A DNA stretch of 64,000 nt, taken from Pseudomonas khorasanensis. Its GTDB lineage: Bacteria; Pseudomonadota; Gammaproteobacteria; Pseudomonadales; Pseudomonadaceae. The DNA lies in NCBI RefSeq assembly GCF_014268505.2, contig NZ_JABWQP020000001.1, positions 186,001 through 250,000 of the forward strand, given 5' to 3'. The notes under the pieces were generated by a model. The model did not search any database. It saw nothing but the letters and a program-made list of their open reading frames with translations, and was not told the DNA's origin. Position numbers and translations under genes: made by a program. Shown here one piece after another: positions 8,264 to 16,313 of this stretch (position 1 is the first letter of the stretch; each line of letters starts with the position of its first letter).

Positions 8264-8674
8264 TCAATTTAGCCATTGCCGACGTTTTCGGCTTGCACCA
8301 CTGGCAAAGATACCGCAGAGCAGCGCCAATAGCGCTACCCCTGCGCCGGTGACGAACCACTGCTGCTGATCGGTCAACAGGCGCGGCAACGGGCTGGCCT
8401 GGGCTTCCTTGAGTTGCAGCTTGAGACGCTGGTTCTCCTGGCGCAACCGGGCAAGCTGGGCACTTTCACGCGCGTTGTCGGCATTTTGCAGTTGTTTGTT
8501 CAGGTCTTCCCGCTGCAGTTCACTGGCCTTGAGGCGCTGTTGCAGCTCGGTGATCTGGCTGCCGGCACTCAACGATAAGGGCGTGGAGCTGCCGCTTTCG
8601 GTGGATGGCTCGCCATGGGCAGGCGCCATGATCGACAACGTGACCAACATCAGACACAACGGACCCTTGCGCAT
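8264..8674 (-). CDS. Small exported coiled-coil protein with C-terminal membrane anchor
   Basis: A 136-residue protein of unknown function. It has an N-terminal signal peptide (to about AHG, residue 25), a central coiled coil (about 40-95, rich in Leu, Gln, Arg and Glu, with ITELQQRLKASELQREDLNK), a hydrophobic helix near the C-terminus (about WFVTGAGVALLALLCGIFA) and a basic tail RKRRQW that would stay in the cytoplasm. This resembles the small SH3-less TIGR04211-like proteins. The start ATG at 8674 opens the signal peptide. Only 7 bases separate it from cpxR, so it is probably co-transcribed and may belong to the envelope-stress response. Confidence 0.75.
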   Translation of the reverse strand: MRKGPLCLMLVTLSIMAPAHGEPSTESGSSTPLSLSAGSQITELQQRLKASELQREDLNKQLQNADNARESAQLARLRQENQRLKLQLKEAQASPLPRLLTDQQQWFVTGAGVALLALLCGIFASGASRKRRQWLN

Positions 8675-8808
8675 CGCGACACCTGTTTCCAAATGGATAT
8701 TGGGCAGGTTGTCGGCAGGCAAACGAGAATAATGAGCGATTGAGAGCGCGATGAACCGAGAAGGTTCATCGCCGCAAGTCATGCAGAGGGATGGCGCATG
8801 ATGAAACT

Positions 8809-8836
8809 GTGGCGAGGGAGCTTGCTCCCTCGCCAC
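8809..8836. repeat. Single palindromic REP element (second type)
   Basis: One GTGGCGAGGGAG-CTTG-CTCCCTCGCCAC palindrome: a near-perfect 12-base stem with a 4-base loop. It lies directly after the YciI stop codon and could also act as a 3' hairpin for the yciB-yciI transcript. Confidence 0.85.
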
Positions 8837-8844
8837 AAAGGCTA

Positions 8845-9144
8845 TTACGGCAGGACTTGCTTGAACGGCTTGACGATCACATTGGCGTAGACGCCAGCAG
8901 CGATGTACGGATCGGCGTCGGCCCAGGCTTGCGCGGCGCTGAGCGAATCGAACTCGGCAACGATCAGGCTGCCGGTGAAACCCGCTGCGCCCGGATCATT
9001 GCTGTCGACGGCCGGGTGCGGGCCGGCCAGTACGATGCGGCCTTCGCCCTTGAGCGCTTGCAGGCGTTCCAGATGCGCAGGGCGCGCGGCCAGGCGAGCT
9101 TCCAGGGAATTGGCGACGTCGGTGGCAATGATTGCGTAGAGCAT
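8845..9144 (-). CDS. yciI: YciI family protein
   Basis: A 99-residue ferredoxin-like-fold protein of the YciI/YCII family. The conserved His-Asp pair typical of YciI is seen as [14 protein letters not shown] and AWADADPY, with the characteristic [12 protein letters not shown] and the ending [21 protein letters not shown]. The molecular role of the family is not settled. The start ATG at 9144 follows the TGA of yciB with one base between them, so translation is probably coupled. The yciB-yciI-PHP-yciO neighbourhood is conserved among gammaproteobacteria. Confidence 0.9.
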   Translation of the reverse strand: MLYAIIATDVANSLEARLAARPAHLERLQALKGEGRIVLAGPHPAVDSNDPGAAGFTGSLIVAEFDSLSAAQAWADADPYIAAGVYANVIVKPFKQVLP

Positions 9145-9145
9145 G

Positions 9146-9742
9146 TCAGTCCTCGGTTTTTGGCGTTGTGGTATCGGTGTCATGCAGGTGGCGCGACAGG
9201 TAGATGCCCTGAGCCACCAGGAACAGCACGGTCATGCCCAGGCTGCCGAACACCTTGAAGTCGACCCAGATGCTCTGGAAGGTGAACGCGACGAACAGGT
9301 TGGCGGCGCCGCAAAAGATGAAAAAGCCGATCCAGGCGATATTCAGACGCGTCCAGACCGGATCCGGCAGCGTCAGCGCGTGGCCCATGATGCGCTTGAT
9401 CAGCAGGCGATCGCCGATGAAGTGGCTGCCGATGAATGCCAGGGCGAACAGCCAGTTGACCACCGGTGCTTTCCACTTCAGGAAGGTTTCGCTGTGGAAG
9501 GCCAGGGTCAGGCTGCCGAATACCAGGCAGGCGATCAGGGTCAGCCACTGGCTCTTTTCCAGCTTGCGCTGCTGGATAAACAGCGCGCCGTACACCACCA
9601 GAGAGCTGATGATCAGTATCGCGGTGGCGCTGTAAATACCGCCTACCGTCAGCTCATGGCCGGCAATGTCGACAACCCGTGGATCAAGTTTGTAAACGAT
9701 GAAGAACAGCAGAAGCGGGATGAAATCGATGAATTGTTTCAC
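9146..9742 (-). CDS. yciB: Intracellular septation protein A (inner-membrane YciB)
   Basis: A 198-residue inner-membrane protein with five to six hydrophobic helices and the family start [20 protein letters not shown]. YciB/IspA proteins help maintain envelope integrity and interact with cell elongation and division proteins. The only start that gives the family N-terminus is a GTG at 9742. The gene is divergent from the PHP phosphoesterase gene and upstream of yciI in one transcription unit. Confidence 0.92.
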   Translation of the reverse strand: MKQFIDFIPLLLFFIVYKLDPRVVDIAGHELTVGGIYSATAILIISSLVVYGALFIQQRKLEKSQWLTLIACLVFGSLTLAFHSETFLKWKAPVVNWLFALAFIGSHFIGDRLLIKRIMGHALTLPDPVWTRLNIAWIGFFIFCGAANLFVAFTFQSIWVDFKVFGSLGMTVLFLVAQGIYLSRHLHDTDTTTPKTED

Positions 9743-9829
9743 AGTGAGAGCCAGAAGCTGGATGTGGCGGCATAATAACAAACATATGGGCGCGCGATAG
9801 CGCCAGCTGATTTGAGGTTACAACTCCCC

Positions 9830-10693
9830 GTGAATGTTGATTTGCACTGCCATAGCACGGCCTCCGATGGCGCCCTGGCGCCTGCGGTTCTGGTTGCGCG
9901 TGCGTTCGAAAACGGCGTGCGAGTCCTGGCGTTGACCGACCATGACACCCTTGAAGGCCTCGCCGAAGCGCGCACGGCCGCCAATGAATTGGGCATGCAA
10001 CTGGTCAATGGCGTCGAATTGTCCTGCACCTGGGGCGGGGCGACCATTCATGTGTTGGGCTATGGTTTTGACGTCCACGCCGCGCCGTTGGTCGAGGCCA
10101 TCGCCAGATTGCACGATGGTCGCTGGCTGCGGTCGGAAGAAATAAGCCGCAAGCTCGCCCTCAAAGGCATGCCCGGTGCGCTCGATGGCGCCCGGCAGGT
10201 CCAGCAGGAACTGGGCGACAGCGGCAACGCGCCGGCCCGTCCGCATTTCGCCGACTGGATGGTGCGTGAAGGGTATGTAAAGGATCGCGCCGAGGCATTT
10301 CGCAAATGGCTCGGCGCCGGCAAGCTGGGTGACGTCAAGTTGCACTGGCCGACCCTTGAAGACACCGTCGGCACGCTTCGCGCCGCTGGCGCCTGGGTCA
10401 GCCTGGCGCATCCCTGGCACTACGATTTCACCCGTAGCAAACGCCGAAAGCTGATTGCCGACTATATTCAAGCAGGCGGGCATGCCATCGAAGTGGTCAA
10501 CGGCCATCAGCCTGCGGAACAGGTGGGCAGCCTGGCGATCCTTGCCCGTGAGTTCGGTCTGCTGGTCAGCGCTGGCAGTGACTTCCATGGCCCTGGCGGC
10601 TGGTCCGAGATCGGCCAGTACCGGCCGGTTCCCGAGGACCTTCCACCCCTGTGGTGTCGGTTCAAACATGACACAGATATTGCCGCCGTCTGA
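9830..10693 (+). CDS. PHP-domain phosphoesterase (YciV/RNase AM-like)
   Basis: A 287-residue PHP-domain enzyme. The metal ligands are visible as DLHCHSTASDG, LTDHDT, NGVELSC, the central SLAHPWHYDF and the final AGSDFHGPG. Family members such as E. coli YciV (RNase AM) act as 3',5'-nucleoside bisphosphate phosphatases and 5'-end-processing exonucleases. The start is taken as the GTG at 9830, preceded by GAGG; an upstream in-frame TTG would add six residues. The YciO-type gene follows after 13 bases, and then scpA and scpB, so this is the first gene of an operon. Confidence 0.9.
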   Translation: MNVDLHCHSTASDGALAPAVLVARAFENGVRVLALTDHDTLEGLAEARTAANELGMQLVNGVELSCTWGGATIHVLGYGFDVHAAPLVEAIARLHDGRWLRSEEISRKLALKGMPGALDGARQVQQELGDSGNAPARPHFADWMVREGYVKDRAEAFRKWLGAGKLGDVKLHWPTLEDTVGTLRAAGAWVSLAHPWHYDFTRSKRRKLIADYIQAGGHAIEVVNGHQPAEQVGSLAILAREFGLLVSAGSDFHGPGGWSEIGQYRPVPEDLPPLWCRFKHDTDIAAV

Positions 10694-10706
10694 ACAGGTA
10701 GAGAAC

Positions 10707-11336
10707 GTGAGTCAATTTTTCCAGATACATCCGGAAAACCCGCAAGCGCGCCTGATCAAACAGGCGGTCGAGATCATCCGCAAGGGCGGGGTGGTGATAT
10801 ATCCCACGGACTCCTCCTACGCAATCGGTTGTCAGATCGGCGACAAGAATGCGATCGAGCGCGTGCGACGCCTGCGTCAGCTCGATGAAAAGCACAACTT
10901 CGCGCTGATCTGCAGCGACCTGTCGCAGTTGGGCAACTACGCCAAGATCGACACCGGCACCTTCCGGATTCTCAAGGCGCACTTGCCTGGCCCATACACC
11001 TTTATCCTCAACGCCACCCGCGAAGTGCCACGGCTGCTCCTGCACCCGAAAAAACGCACCATCGGCCTGCGCGTACCCAGCCATCCGATCGCATTGGCGC
11101 TACTGGCCGAGCTCGGCGAGCCGCTGATGAGCGTGACGCTGATCATGCCCGGCGATGAAGATCCGCTCAGCGATCCGTACGAAATGCGTCAGTTGCTTGA
11201 GCATCAAGTGGAGTTGATCGTCGACGGCGGCTTCGGCGGCATCAAAGCTTCCACCGTGATCGACCTGACCGGCGACGACCCGGAAGTGGTGCGCGTCGGT
11301 TGCGGCGACCCTGCGCCGTTCATGGTCGAGGCCTGA
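10707..11336 (+). CDS. YciO-type L-threonylcarbamoyladenylate synthase-like protein
   Basis: A 209-residue protein of the Sua5/YciO/YrdC family. It begins SQFFQIHPENPQARLIKQA and has the typical GGVVIYPTDSSYAIGCQ and, further on, KRTIGLRVPSHPIA. YrdC/Sua5 enzymes make threonylcarbamoyl-AMP for tRNA t6A modification; YciO proteins are a branch in which that activity is weaker or debated. The start is a GTG at 10707, which gives the normal length; the longer open frame upstream runs through the end of the PHP gene. Its stop codon is directly followed by the scpA ATG. Confidence 0.88.
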   Translation: MSQFFQIHPENPQARLIKQAVEIIRKGGVVIYPTDSSYAIGCQIGDKNAIERVRRLRQLDEKHNFALICSDLSQLGNYAKIDTGTFRILKAHLPGPYTFILNATREVPRLLLHPKKRTIGLRVPSHPIALALLAELGEPLMSVTLIMPGDEDPLSDPYEMRQLLEHQVELIVDGGFGGIKASTVIDLTGDDPEVVRVGCGDPAPFMVEA

Positions 11337-12158
11337 ATGTCCGCAGTAGAAACCGTGGTCGACCCTCAGGCCGGCGCTCAGCAAGAGCTGCCGTTTGCCA
11401 TGGTCTACGGCCAGGCGGTCATGGAAATGCCGCTGGACCTGTACATTCCGCCGGATGCGCTGGAAGTCTTCCTTGAAGCGTTCGAAGGCCCGCTCGACCT
11501 GCTGCTGTACCTGATCCGCAAACAGAACATCAACATCCTCGACATTCCGGTGGCGGAAATCACTCGCCAGTACATGGGCTATGTCGAGCTGATGCAGTCG
11601 GTGCGTCTGGAGCTGGCTGCCGAATACCTGGTGATGGCGGCGATGCTGGCCGAGATCAAATCGCGGATGCTCCTGCCACGGGCCGAAACCGTCGAGGACG
11701 AAGAAGACGATCCGCGCGCCGAACTGATCCGCCGCTTGCAGGAATACGAACGCTTCAAGGCCGCCGCCGAAGGCATCGACGGTTTGAGTCGGGTCGGTCG
11801 CGATGTGATCGTGCCCAAACTCGACGCCCCGCAAGCGCGTGCGCGCAAGCTGTTGCCCGATGTTGCGCTCGAAGAAATCCTGATGTGCATGGCCGAAGTG
11901 CTGCGCCGTGGTGACATGTTTGAGAGCCACCAGGTCAGCCGTGAAGCGTTGTCCACCCGTGAGCGCATGAGCGATGTGCTGGAGCGGCTCAAGGGCGGCG
12001 GCTTCGTGCCGTTTGTCGAGCTGTTCACCGCTGAAGAGGGTCGTCTGGGTGTGGTGGTGACTTTTATGGCGATCCTTGAACTGGTCAAGGAATCCTTGGT
12101 CGAGCTGGTGCAGAATGAGCCGTTCGCCGCGATCCACGTGCGAGCCCGAGCCGAATAA
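11337..12158 (+). CDS. scpA: Segregation and condensation protein A
   Basis: A 273-residue kleisin subunit of the SMC-ScpAB condensin. The N-terminal helical domain that contacts SMC begins after a short extension with EAFEGPLDLLLYLIRKQNINILDIPV, followed by the conserved EYLVMAAMLAEIKSRMLLP; the C-terminal winged helix is near residues 205-273. It begins immediately after the YciO-type stop codon and is followed 11 bases later by scpB. ScpA, ScpB and SMC compact and organise the chromosome; smc is not in the window. Confidence 0.95.
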   Translation: MSAVETVVDPQAGAQQELPFAMVYGQAVMEMPLDLYIPPDALEVFLEAFEGPLDLLLYLIRKQNINILDIPVAEITRQYMGYVELMQSVRLELAAEYLVMAAMLAEIKSRMLLPRAETVEDEEDDPRAELIRRLQEYERFKAAAEGIDGLSRVGRDVIVPKLDAPQARARKLLPDVALEEILMCMAEVLRRGDMFESHQVSREALSTRERMSDVLERLKGGGFVPFVELFTAEEGRLGVVVTFMAILELVKESLVELVQNEPFAAIHVRARAE

Positions 12159-12169
12159 CGAGTCCAGAT

Positions 12170-13135
12170 ATGAACCTGACTGAACCCCGCGAGCTGGCGC
12201 CCCTGCTTGAAGCCTTTCTGTTGGCCTCGGGAAAGCCGCAATCCCTTGAGCGCCTGTTTGAACTGTTTGAAGAGGGCGAGCGGCCCGAGCCCGCCGTCTT
12301 CAAGAAAGCCCTGACGCTGCTGGGCAAATCCTGCGAGGGCCGTGCGTTCGAGCTCAGGGAAGTCTCATCGGGGTATCGTCTGCAGATTCGCGAGAAGTTC
12401 TCGCCCTGGGTCGGTCGGCTCTGGGAAGAACGCCCGCAGCGCTATTCCCGTGCGCTGCTGGAGACCATCGCGCTGATCGCCTATCGCCAACCCATCACCC
12501 GTGGCGAAATCGAAGACGTGCGTGGCGTGGCGGTCAACAGCAACATCGTCAAAACCCTGCTTGAGCGCGAGTGGATCCGCGTCGTCGGTTATCGCGACGT
12601 GCCGGGTAAACCGGCGATGTTCGCCACGACCAAGGCGTTTCTCGACCACTTCAACCTGAAAAACCTTGAAGACCTGCCGCCGCTGGCCGAGCTGCGCGAG
12701 ATGGAAGCGGAGCCGGTGCTCGATTTTGACGACGCGCCCGTGCCGCAAAGTCTGCAGGAGCTTGCCGACGCCAGCGCCGAGCCTGAAGAAGAAAAGGAAG
12801 AGACCAGTTTCCACAGTCTGCTGCTGGAACTGGACAGCATGGAGGAGGGGATCAAAACCGACTTCGACGACTTGCTGCGCGATGCGGTGGATGGCGAAGC
12901 GCAGGTGATCGAATCTGAAGCCGGGGTCACCGAGCCCGCGAGTGCAGTTGAACCTGAAGCCGCGCCTGTCGCCGAACCGGAAGAAGACATTCTCGGTGTC
13001 GCCGAAGCTCGCGAGAAACTCCTGGCCGCCGTCGCCGCCCTCGAACAGCCGGAAGCGGAGCTGAGCGAAGAAGAAGCCGAAGCCCGCGCACTGGCCGAAG
13101 CCATCGAAGCCGAACGGCGCGAGTTCGAAGACTGA
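12170..13135 (+). CDS. scpB: Segregation and condensation protein B with long acidic tail
   Basis: A 321-residue condensin partner. The two winged-helix domains occupy about residues 1-175 (LEAFLLASGKPQSLERLFELF; then RALLETIALIAYRQPITRGEIE and VRGVAVNSNIVKTLLEREWI). The remaining 145 residues are highly acidic and low in complexity, rich in Glu, Ala and Asp, far beyond the roughly 190-residue core found in other bacteria. Such tails are usual in Pseudomonas ScpB; their function is not known to me. It follows scpA by 11 bases and ends before a REP doublet. Confidence 0.93.
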   Translation: MNLTEPRELAPLLEAFLLASGKPQSLERLFELFEEGERPEPAVFKKALTLLGKSCEGRAFELREVSSGYRLQIREKFSPWVGRLWEERPQRYSRALLETIALIAYRQPITRGEIEDVRGVAVNSNIVKTLLEREWIRVVGYRDVPGKPAMFATTKAFLDHFNLKNLEDLPPLAELREMEAEPVLDFDDAPVPQSLQELADASAEPEEEKEETSFHSLLLELDSMEEGIKTDFDDLLRDAVDGEAQVIESEAGVTEPASAVEPEAAPVAEPEEDILGVAEAREKLLAAVAALEQPEAELSEEEAEARALAEAIEAERREFED

Positions 13136-13147
13136 TTACGAACAACT

Positions 13148-13235
13148 GTGGGAGCGAGCCTGCTCGCGAATGCGGTGTGTCAGACAACGATGACGTCGAC
13201 TGACAGGGCCCTTTCGCGAGCAGGCTCGCTCCCAC
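13148..13235. repeat. REP doublet (REPIN-like), 88 bp
   Basis: Inverted pair of the GTGGGAGCGAGCCTGCTCGC element between scpB and the DUF1289 gene, one base longer than the 87-bp copies elsewhere in the window. Confidence 0.9.
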
Positions 13236-13263
13236 AGGAAACGGTGCATATTCGGAGTGAGTG

Positions 13264-13455
13264 ATGAGTTCCACCAAGGACCCGTGCATCAGCCTCTGCA
13301 AATTCAACGACGACATCTGTCTCGGTTGCGGTCGCAGCAAGCGTGAAATCAAGGCCTGGAAGAAGCTCGACAAGGATGGCAAGAGCACGGTGCTGGCCGA
13401 AGCGGCTTTGCGCCTGATCAAACTCGGTAGTGCCGGTCGGCGGAAAAAGAAATAA
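13264..13455 (+). CDS. DUF1289 small cysteine-motif protein
   Basis: A 63-residue protein of the DUF1289 (YdhL-like) family. Four cysteines (CISLC near residue 8, then CLGCGRSKREI) could hold a metal ion, probably zinc or iron-sulfur. The C-terminus is basic (GRRKKK). The ATG at 13264 is preceded by GGAGTGA and was chosen over the adjacent GTG. It sits between scpB and rluB with separate spacing on both sides. Function unknown. Confidence 0.85.
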   Translation: MSSTKDPCISLCKFNDDICLGCGRSKREIKAWKKLDKDGKSTVLAEAALRLIKLGSAGRRKKK

Positions 13456-13598
13456 CCTTGCCTTGATCAGCTAGTCTCTGATGCGCGATGACGCGCATCC
13501 GCGTATGATTCGCGACCCTTCGCCGATCCCTTCGGCAAAGTACACAGATTCCAATGCTTCAGGCGCCGCCTGAACAGACCACACCGGGAGGTGCCCAG

Positions 13599-14837
13599 AT
13601 GAGTGACATCATTCAGAAAGACGACCAGGAAATCGGACCTGCAGGCGAAAAGCTGCAGAAAGTCCTCGCCCGTATCGGCGTCGGCTCGCGCCGTGACGTC
13701 GAAGCCTGGATCAGCCAAGGCCGGATCAAGGTCAATGGCAAAGACGCCACCCTTGGTCTGCGCGTCGATATGCACGACGCCATCACCATTGATGGCAAGG
13801 TGATCAAGCGCGAAGAGGCCGCCGAAATGGTGCGCCGCGTGATCATGTACAACAAGCCCGATGGCGAAATCTGCACCCGTGACGATCCGGAAGGCCGTCC
13901 GACCGTGTTCGACAAGCTGCCGCGCCCGAAAGAAGGCCGCTGGATCAACATCGGTCGCCTCGACATCAACACCACCGGTTTGCTGATGTTTACCACCGAC
14001 GGTGAACTGGCCAACCGCCTGATGCATCCGTCCTACGAAATGGACCGTGAATACGCCGTACGTGTACGCGGTGAAGTCGATGACGAAATGATCGAGCGCC
14101 TGAAGGCTGGCGTGGTGCTGGAAGACGGTCCGGCCAAGTTCACCGACATCAAGCAGGCGCCGGGTGGGGAAGGTTTCAACCACTGGTATCACTGCGTGGT
14201 GATGGAAGGTCGTAACCGTGAGGTTCGTCGTCTGTGGGAATCCCAGGGTCTGGTGGTCAGCCGTCTCAAGCGCGTGCGTTTCGGTCCGGTGTTCCTCAAC
14301 TCCGACCTGCCGATGGGCCGCTGGCGCGAAATGAGCCAGTACGAAGTCGACATTCTCAGTGCTGAAGTGGGCCTGACGCCGGTAGCGATGCCGCAACTGA
14401 ACGCCAAGAGCAAGGACAAGCTGGAACGCATGCAGCGCAAATCGTCGCGGCCGATGGCCAAGACCGAGCGCGTGCGCACCTTGCGTCCAGCCGCTGGCGC
14501 ACCGACCGGGCCACGTCCGGGCCGTGAGCCGCAGATCGAAGGCGAGCGTCCAGGTCGCAAGCCAGTCGCCCGTGACGGCGAGCGCGCTCCGCGCCCGGCC
14601 AACGGTCGCACCGAGCGTGGCGAGCGTGGCGAGCGGGGCGAGCGGGGCGCACCTGCCGGTCGCGGCACGCCAGTGGCGGATCGTCCAGCGGACACCACCA
14701 ACAAGCGCCCAGCGAAACCGGCACCGAAGCGTCCGGGGATCAAACTGGTAGGTGACGACAAGCCATCGGGCAAGCGTCGCGGCGCACCGGCCGGCTCAGG
14801 TCAGCGTCCGGGGTTTGGTCGCAAGAAGCCGGAGTGA
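13599..14837 (+). CDS. rluB: 23S rRNA pseudouridine synthase RluB
   Basis: A 412-residue enzyme of the RsuA/RluB branch that modifies 23S rRNA (position 2605 in E. coli). An S4 RNA-binding domain (about 16-75, EKLQKVLARIGVGSRRDVE...) precedes the catalytic domain (about 78-250) with the active-site Asp in IGRLDINTTGLLMFTTDGEL. The last 140 residues are a disordered, Arg-, Pro- and Gly-rich tail containing GERGERGERG repeats, which probably binds RNA nonspecifically. I chose the ATG at 13599 because it has a good GGGAGG site; an upstream start lacks one. A strong terminator follows. Confidence 0.93.
   Translation: MSDIIQKDDQEIGPAGEKLQKVLARIGVGSRRDVEAWISQGRIKVNGKDATLGLRVDMHDAITIDGKVIKREEAAEMVRRVIMYNKPDGEICTRDDPEGRPTVFDKLPRPKEGRWINIGRLDINTTGLLMFTTDGELANRLMHPSYEMDREYAVRVRGEVDDEMIERLKAGVVLEDGPAKFTDIKQAPGGEGFNHWYHCVVMEGRNREVRRLWESQGLVVSRLKRVRFGPVFLNSDLPMGRWREMSQYEVDILSAEVGLTPVAMPQLNAKSKDKLERMQRKSSRPMAKTERVRTLRPAAGAPTGPRPGREPQIEGERPGRKPVARDGERAPRPANGRTERGERGERGERGAPAGRGTPVADRPADTTNKRPAKPAPKRPGIKLVGDDKPSGKRRGAPAGSGQRPGFGRKKPE
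14612..14649 (+). repeat. Nine-base tandem repeat inside rluB
   Basis: About four copies of a GAGCGTGGC/GAGCGGGGC unit in a row encode the Glu-Arg-Gly repeats of the RluB tail. The unit is a multiple of three, so copy-number change would keep the frame. Confidence 0.75.
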
Positions 14838-14856
14838 TCGGGTTTAGCGCCGAATG

Positions 14857-14890
14857 AAAAAACGCCAACCGTAGGGTTGGCGTTTTTTTT
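14857..14890 (+). terminator. Rho-independent terminator after rluB
   Basis: The stem AACGCCAACC with GGTTGGCGTT around a short TA-containing loop is followed by a run of eight T; an A-run precedes it, so it could work in both directions. Confidence 0.9.
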
Positions 14891-14927
14891 CGTCTGACGA
14901 AACTCATGCAGCCTCTGACAGGGTCCT

Positions 14928-15002
14928 TTCGCGAGCAGGCTAGCTCACACATTGGATCTGCGGCGTACACAAATCCCCTGTGGGAGCGAGCCTGCTCGCG
15001 AA
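14928..15002. repeat. REP pair in reversed arrangement, one copy degenerate
   Basis: A left copy reading outward-in (TTCGCGAGCAGGCTAGCTCACAC, two mismatches from the usual element) and an intact GTGGGAGCGAGCCTGCTCGC copy at 14980-15002. The arms face the opposite way from the standard doublets, as in the pair at 25501-25564. Confidence 0.75.
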
Positions 15003-15014
15003 GGCGTCAGTCGC

Positions 15015-15980
15015 TCAAAAGACAAATCTTCCGTCGAAGACCGGCTTGTCGTCCAGCGCCAGCACGCCGCCGGAGAAGATCAGGTCCAGATGATGGCTGC
15101 CCTTCGCACCACCACCCAACCCGAGGTGCAGCCCGCAATGCCGCTCTTCGAACCCGGCATTTCGCGCGTACAAGTCTTTCACCCCTTCATTGGTGCCAAT
15201 CCCGAGTTCCTCGATGCGCCGGTTCGACGGGTTCGCGTCCAGGTATCGGTTGAAATCGTGTTCCAGCCCCGGCACATCGGTGGCGATGCGGCTGATGGTC
15301 GAGTTCTCGATCCACAGCTCCAGCGGTGATTCCAGTACGCCGTATTTGCGAGCGAACGGGATGGTGCTGAGGAAGGTGCCCTTGAACTTCACATGACCGT
15401 TGATGGCCTCGCTGTGCGTGGCGATCTCGCCCGGCGCGAGGTCGAAGTTGCCGACACCGTTGATGTCAGTCCACTTCTTGATGCTGCTCAGCGGCGTTTC
15501 AAAGCGTGAGCCGTGTTCGTCGGTAAAACTCAGTGTGGTGGCTTGCGACATGCGCTGTATCAAGTGGCTGTTAAGGCCCGCGATGCGTTGCGGGGCGATG
15601 CTGAAGGTGTCGTAGAAATAGTCGCCGTAATCCTTGAACAGCAGCGACTTCTTCCAGTTCTCCGCCATGACCGCTTGCAGCGCGCGGACGAACTCCGGGC
15701 CGTCGGGGCGCGGATTGGGCAGGGTGGAAGAGTCGTAGAAGAAAATGTACAGATCGCTGTTGGCAATGGCCGAGGTCAGCGCTGCGGTGCTTTCCAGATC
15801 CAGGCGACGGGCGCTGAACGTAAAGCGTGGATGCTCGCCGGCCTGCTCGGCGATGGCGCCGGTCAGCGCTTCGTAATCGGCCGTGTGGCCGAGCAGTACC
15901 TTCGCCGAGTCGAGACCGGCAAGGGCAGGGTGATGTTCGAGGTAGTAAAGGAAATGCGAGATGGCGCGTGGCTTATCCAT
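15015..15980 (-). CDS. M29 aminopeptidase-like protein next to a small peptide gene
   Basis: A 321-residue protein that I read as a shortened relative of M29 aminopeptidases (AmpS/aminopeptidase II type). The C-terminal half has an order of possible metal ligands like that family: Glu in IGTNEGVKDLY, His in CGLHLGLGGG, and His and Asp in GSHHLDLIFSGG. The N-terminal half is less typical. M29 enzymes usually have about 360-415 residues. No signal peptide. The ATG at 15980 has a GGGAGG site. Directly upstream on the same strand, 71 bases away, lies a 45-codon gene, with a strong hairpin between. The arrangement suggests that the peptide is a substrate or partner, but this is inference. It could also be a stand-alone peptidase. 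Assignment to M29 is moderate because it rests on motif reading only. Confidence 0.65.
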   Translation of the reverse strand: MDKPRAISHFLYYLEHHPALAGLDSAKVLLGHTADYEALTGAIAEQAGEHPRFTFSARRLDLESTAALTSAIANSDLYIFFYDSSTLPNPRPDGPEFVRALQAVMAENWKKSLLFKDYGDYFYDTFSIAPQRIAGLNSHLIQRMSQATTLSFTDEHGSRFETPLSSIKKWTDINGVGNFDLAPGEIATHSEAINGHVKFKGTFLSTIPFARKYGVLESPLELWIENSTISRIATDVPGLEHDFNRYLDANPSNRRIEELGIGTNEGVKDLYARNAGFEERHCGLHLGLGGGAKGSHHLDLIFSGGVLALDDKPVFDGRFVF

Positions 15981-16011
15981 GAATCCTCCCTGACTGACCG
16001 GGAAATGAAGC

Positions 16012-16042
16012 GGCAGGCACGACCGGCCGGACCGTGCCTGCC
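16012..16042 (-). promoter_or_regulatory. Intercistronic hairpin between peptide gene and M29-like gene
   Basis: GGCAGGCACG (16012-16021) pairs with CGTGCCTGCC (16033-16042): a perfect 10-base stem with an 11-base loop. No T-run follows on the minus strand, so it is more likely an mRNA 3'-end stabiliser or partial attenuator, which would make the peptide more abundant than the downstream enzyme. Confidence 0.6.
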
Positions 16043-16051
16043 CGGGATGGG

Positions 16052-16189
16052 TTACAGAGGCCACATCGCCGTGCCGAACGGAACCACCGCGTCGGCTTGC
16101 ATCATTTCCACGGCGGCTTCATGGGTTGGCGCTTCAAACCATTCGTCCAGTTGCAGTTCGGTATCCAAGTCTTTTTCGAGTGCTTGCAT
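16052..16189 (-). CDS. 45-residue acidic peptide, possible precursor peptide
   Basis: A short gene preceded by AGGAGATCGACC, a near-ideal ribosome-binding site. The product begins MQALEKDLDTELQLDEWF, continues with EAPTHEAAVEMMQADA and ends VVPFGTAMWPL. The first 34 residues are strongly acidic and helical in character; the last 11 are hydrophobic with no charged residue and contain Pro, Phe, Gly and Trp. That split looks like the leader and core of a ribosomally made, post-translationally modified peptide. It is the first gene before the M29-like gene. I do not recognise the family. No transporter or other modifying enzyme is adjacent. The alternative is a small regulatory or structural protein. 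Confidence 0.65.
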   Translation of the reverse strand: MQALEKDLDTELQLDEWFEAPTHEAAVEMMQADAVVPFGTAMWPL

Positions 16190-16313
16190 GGTCGATCTCC
16201 TAGATGGCTTTCACGGTGTTTTAGCTTCGCAGGCTCACGTTTGGGCACTGCGATGACTGACCGGTCAAGGTGGCCGGTGAGACGTGGAAAACCTAGTTCA
16301 GGCTTTTTTGTAT

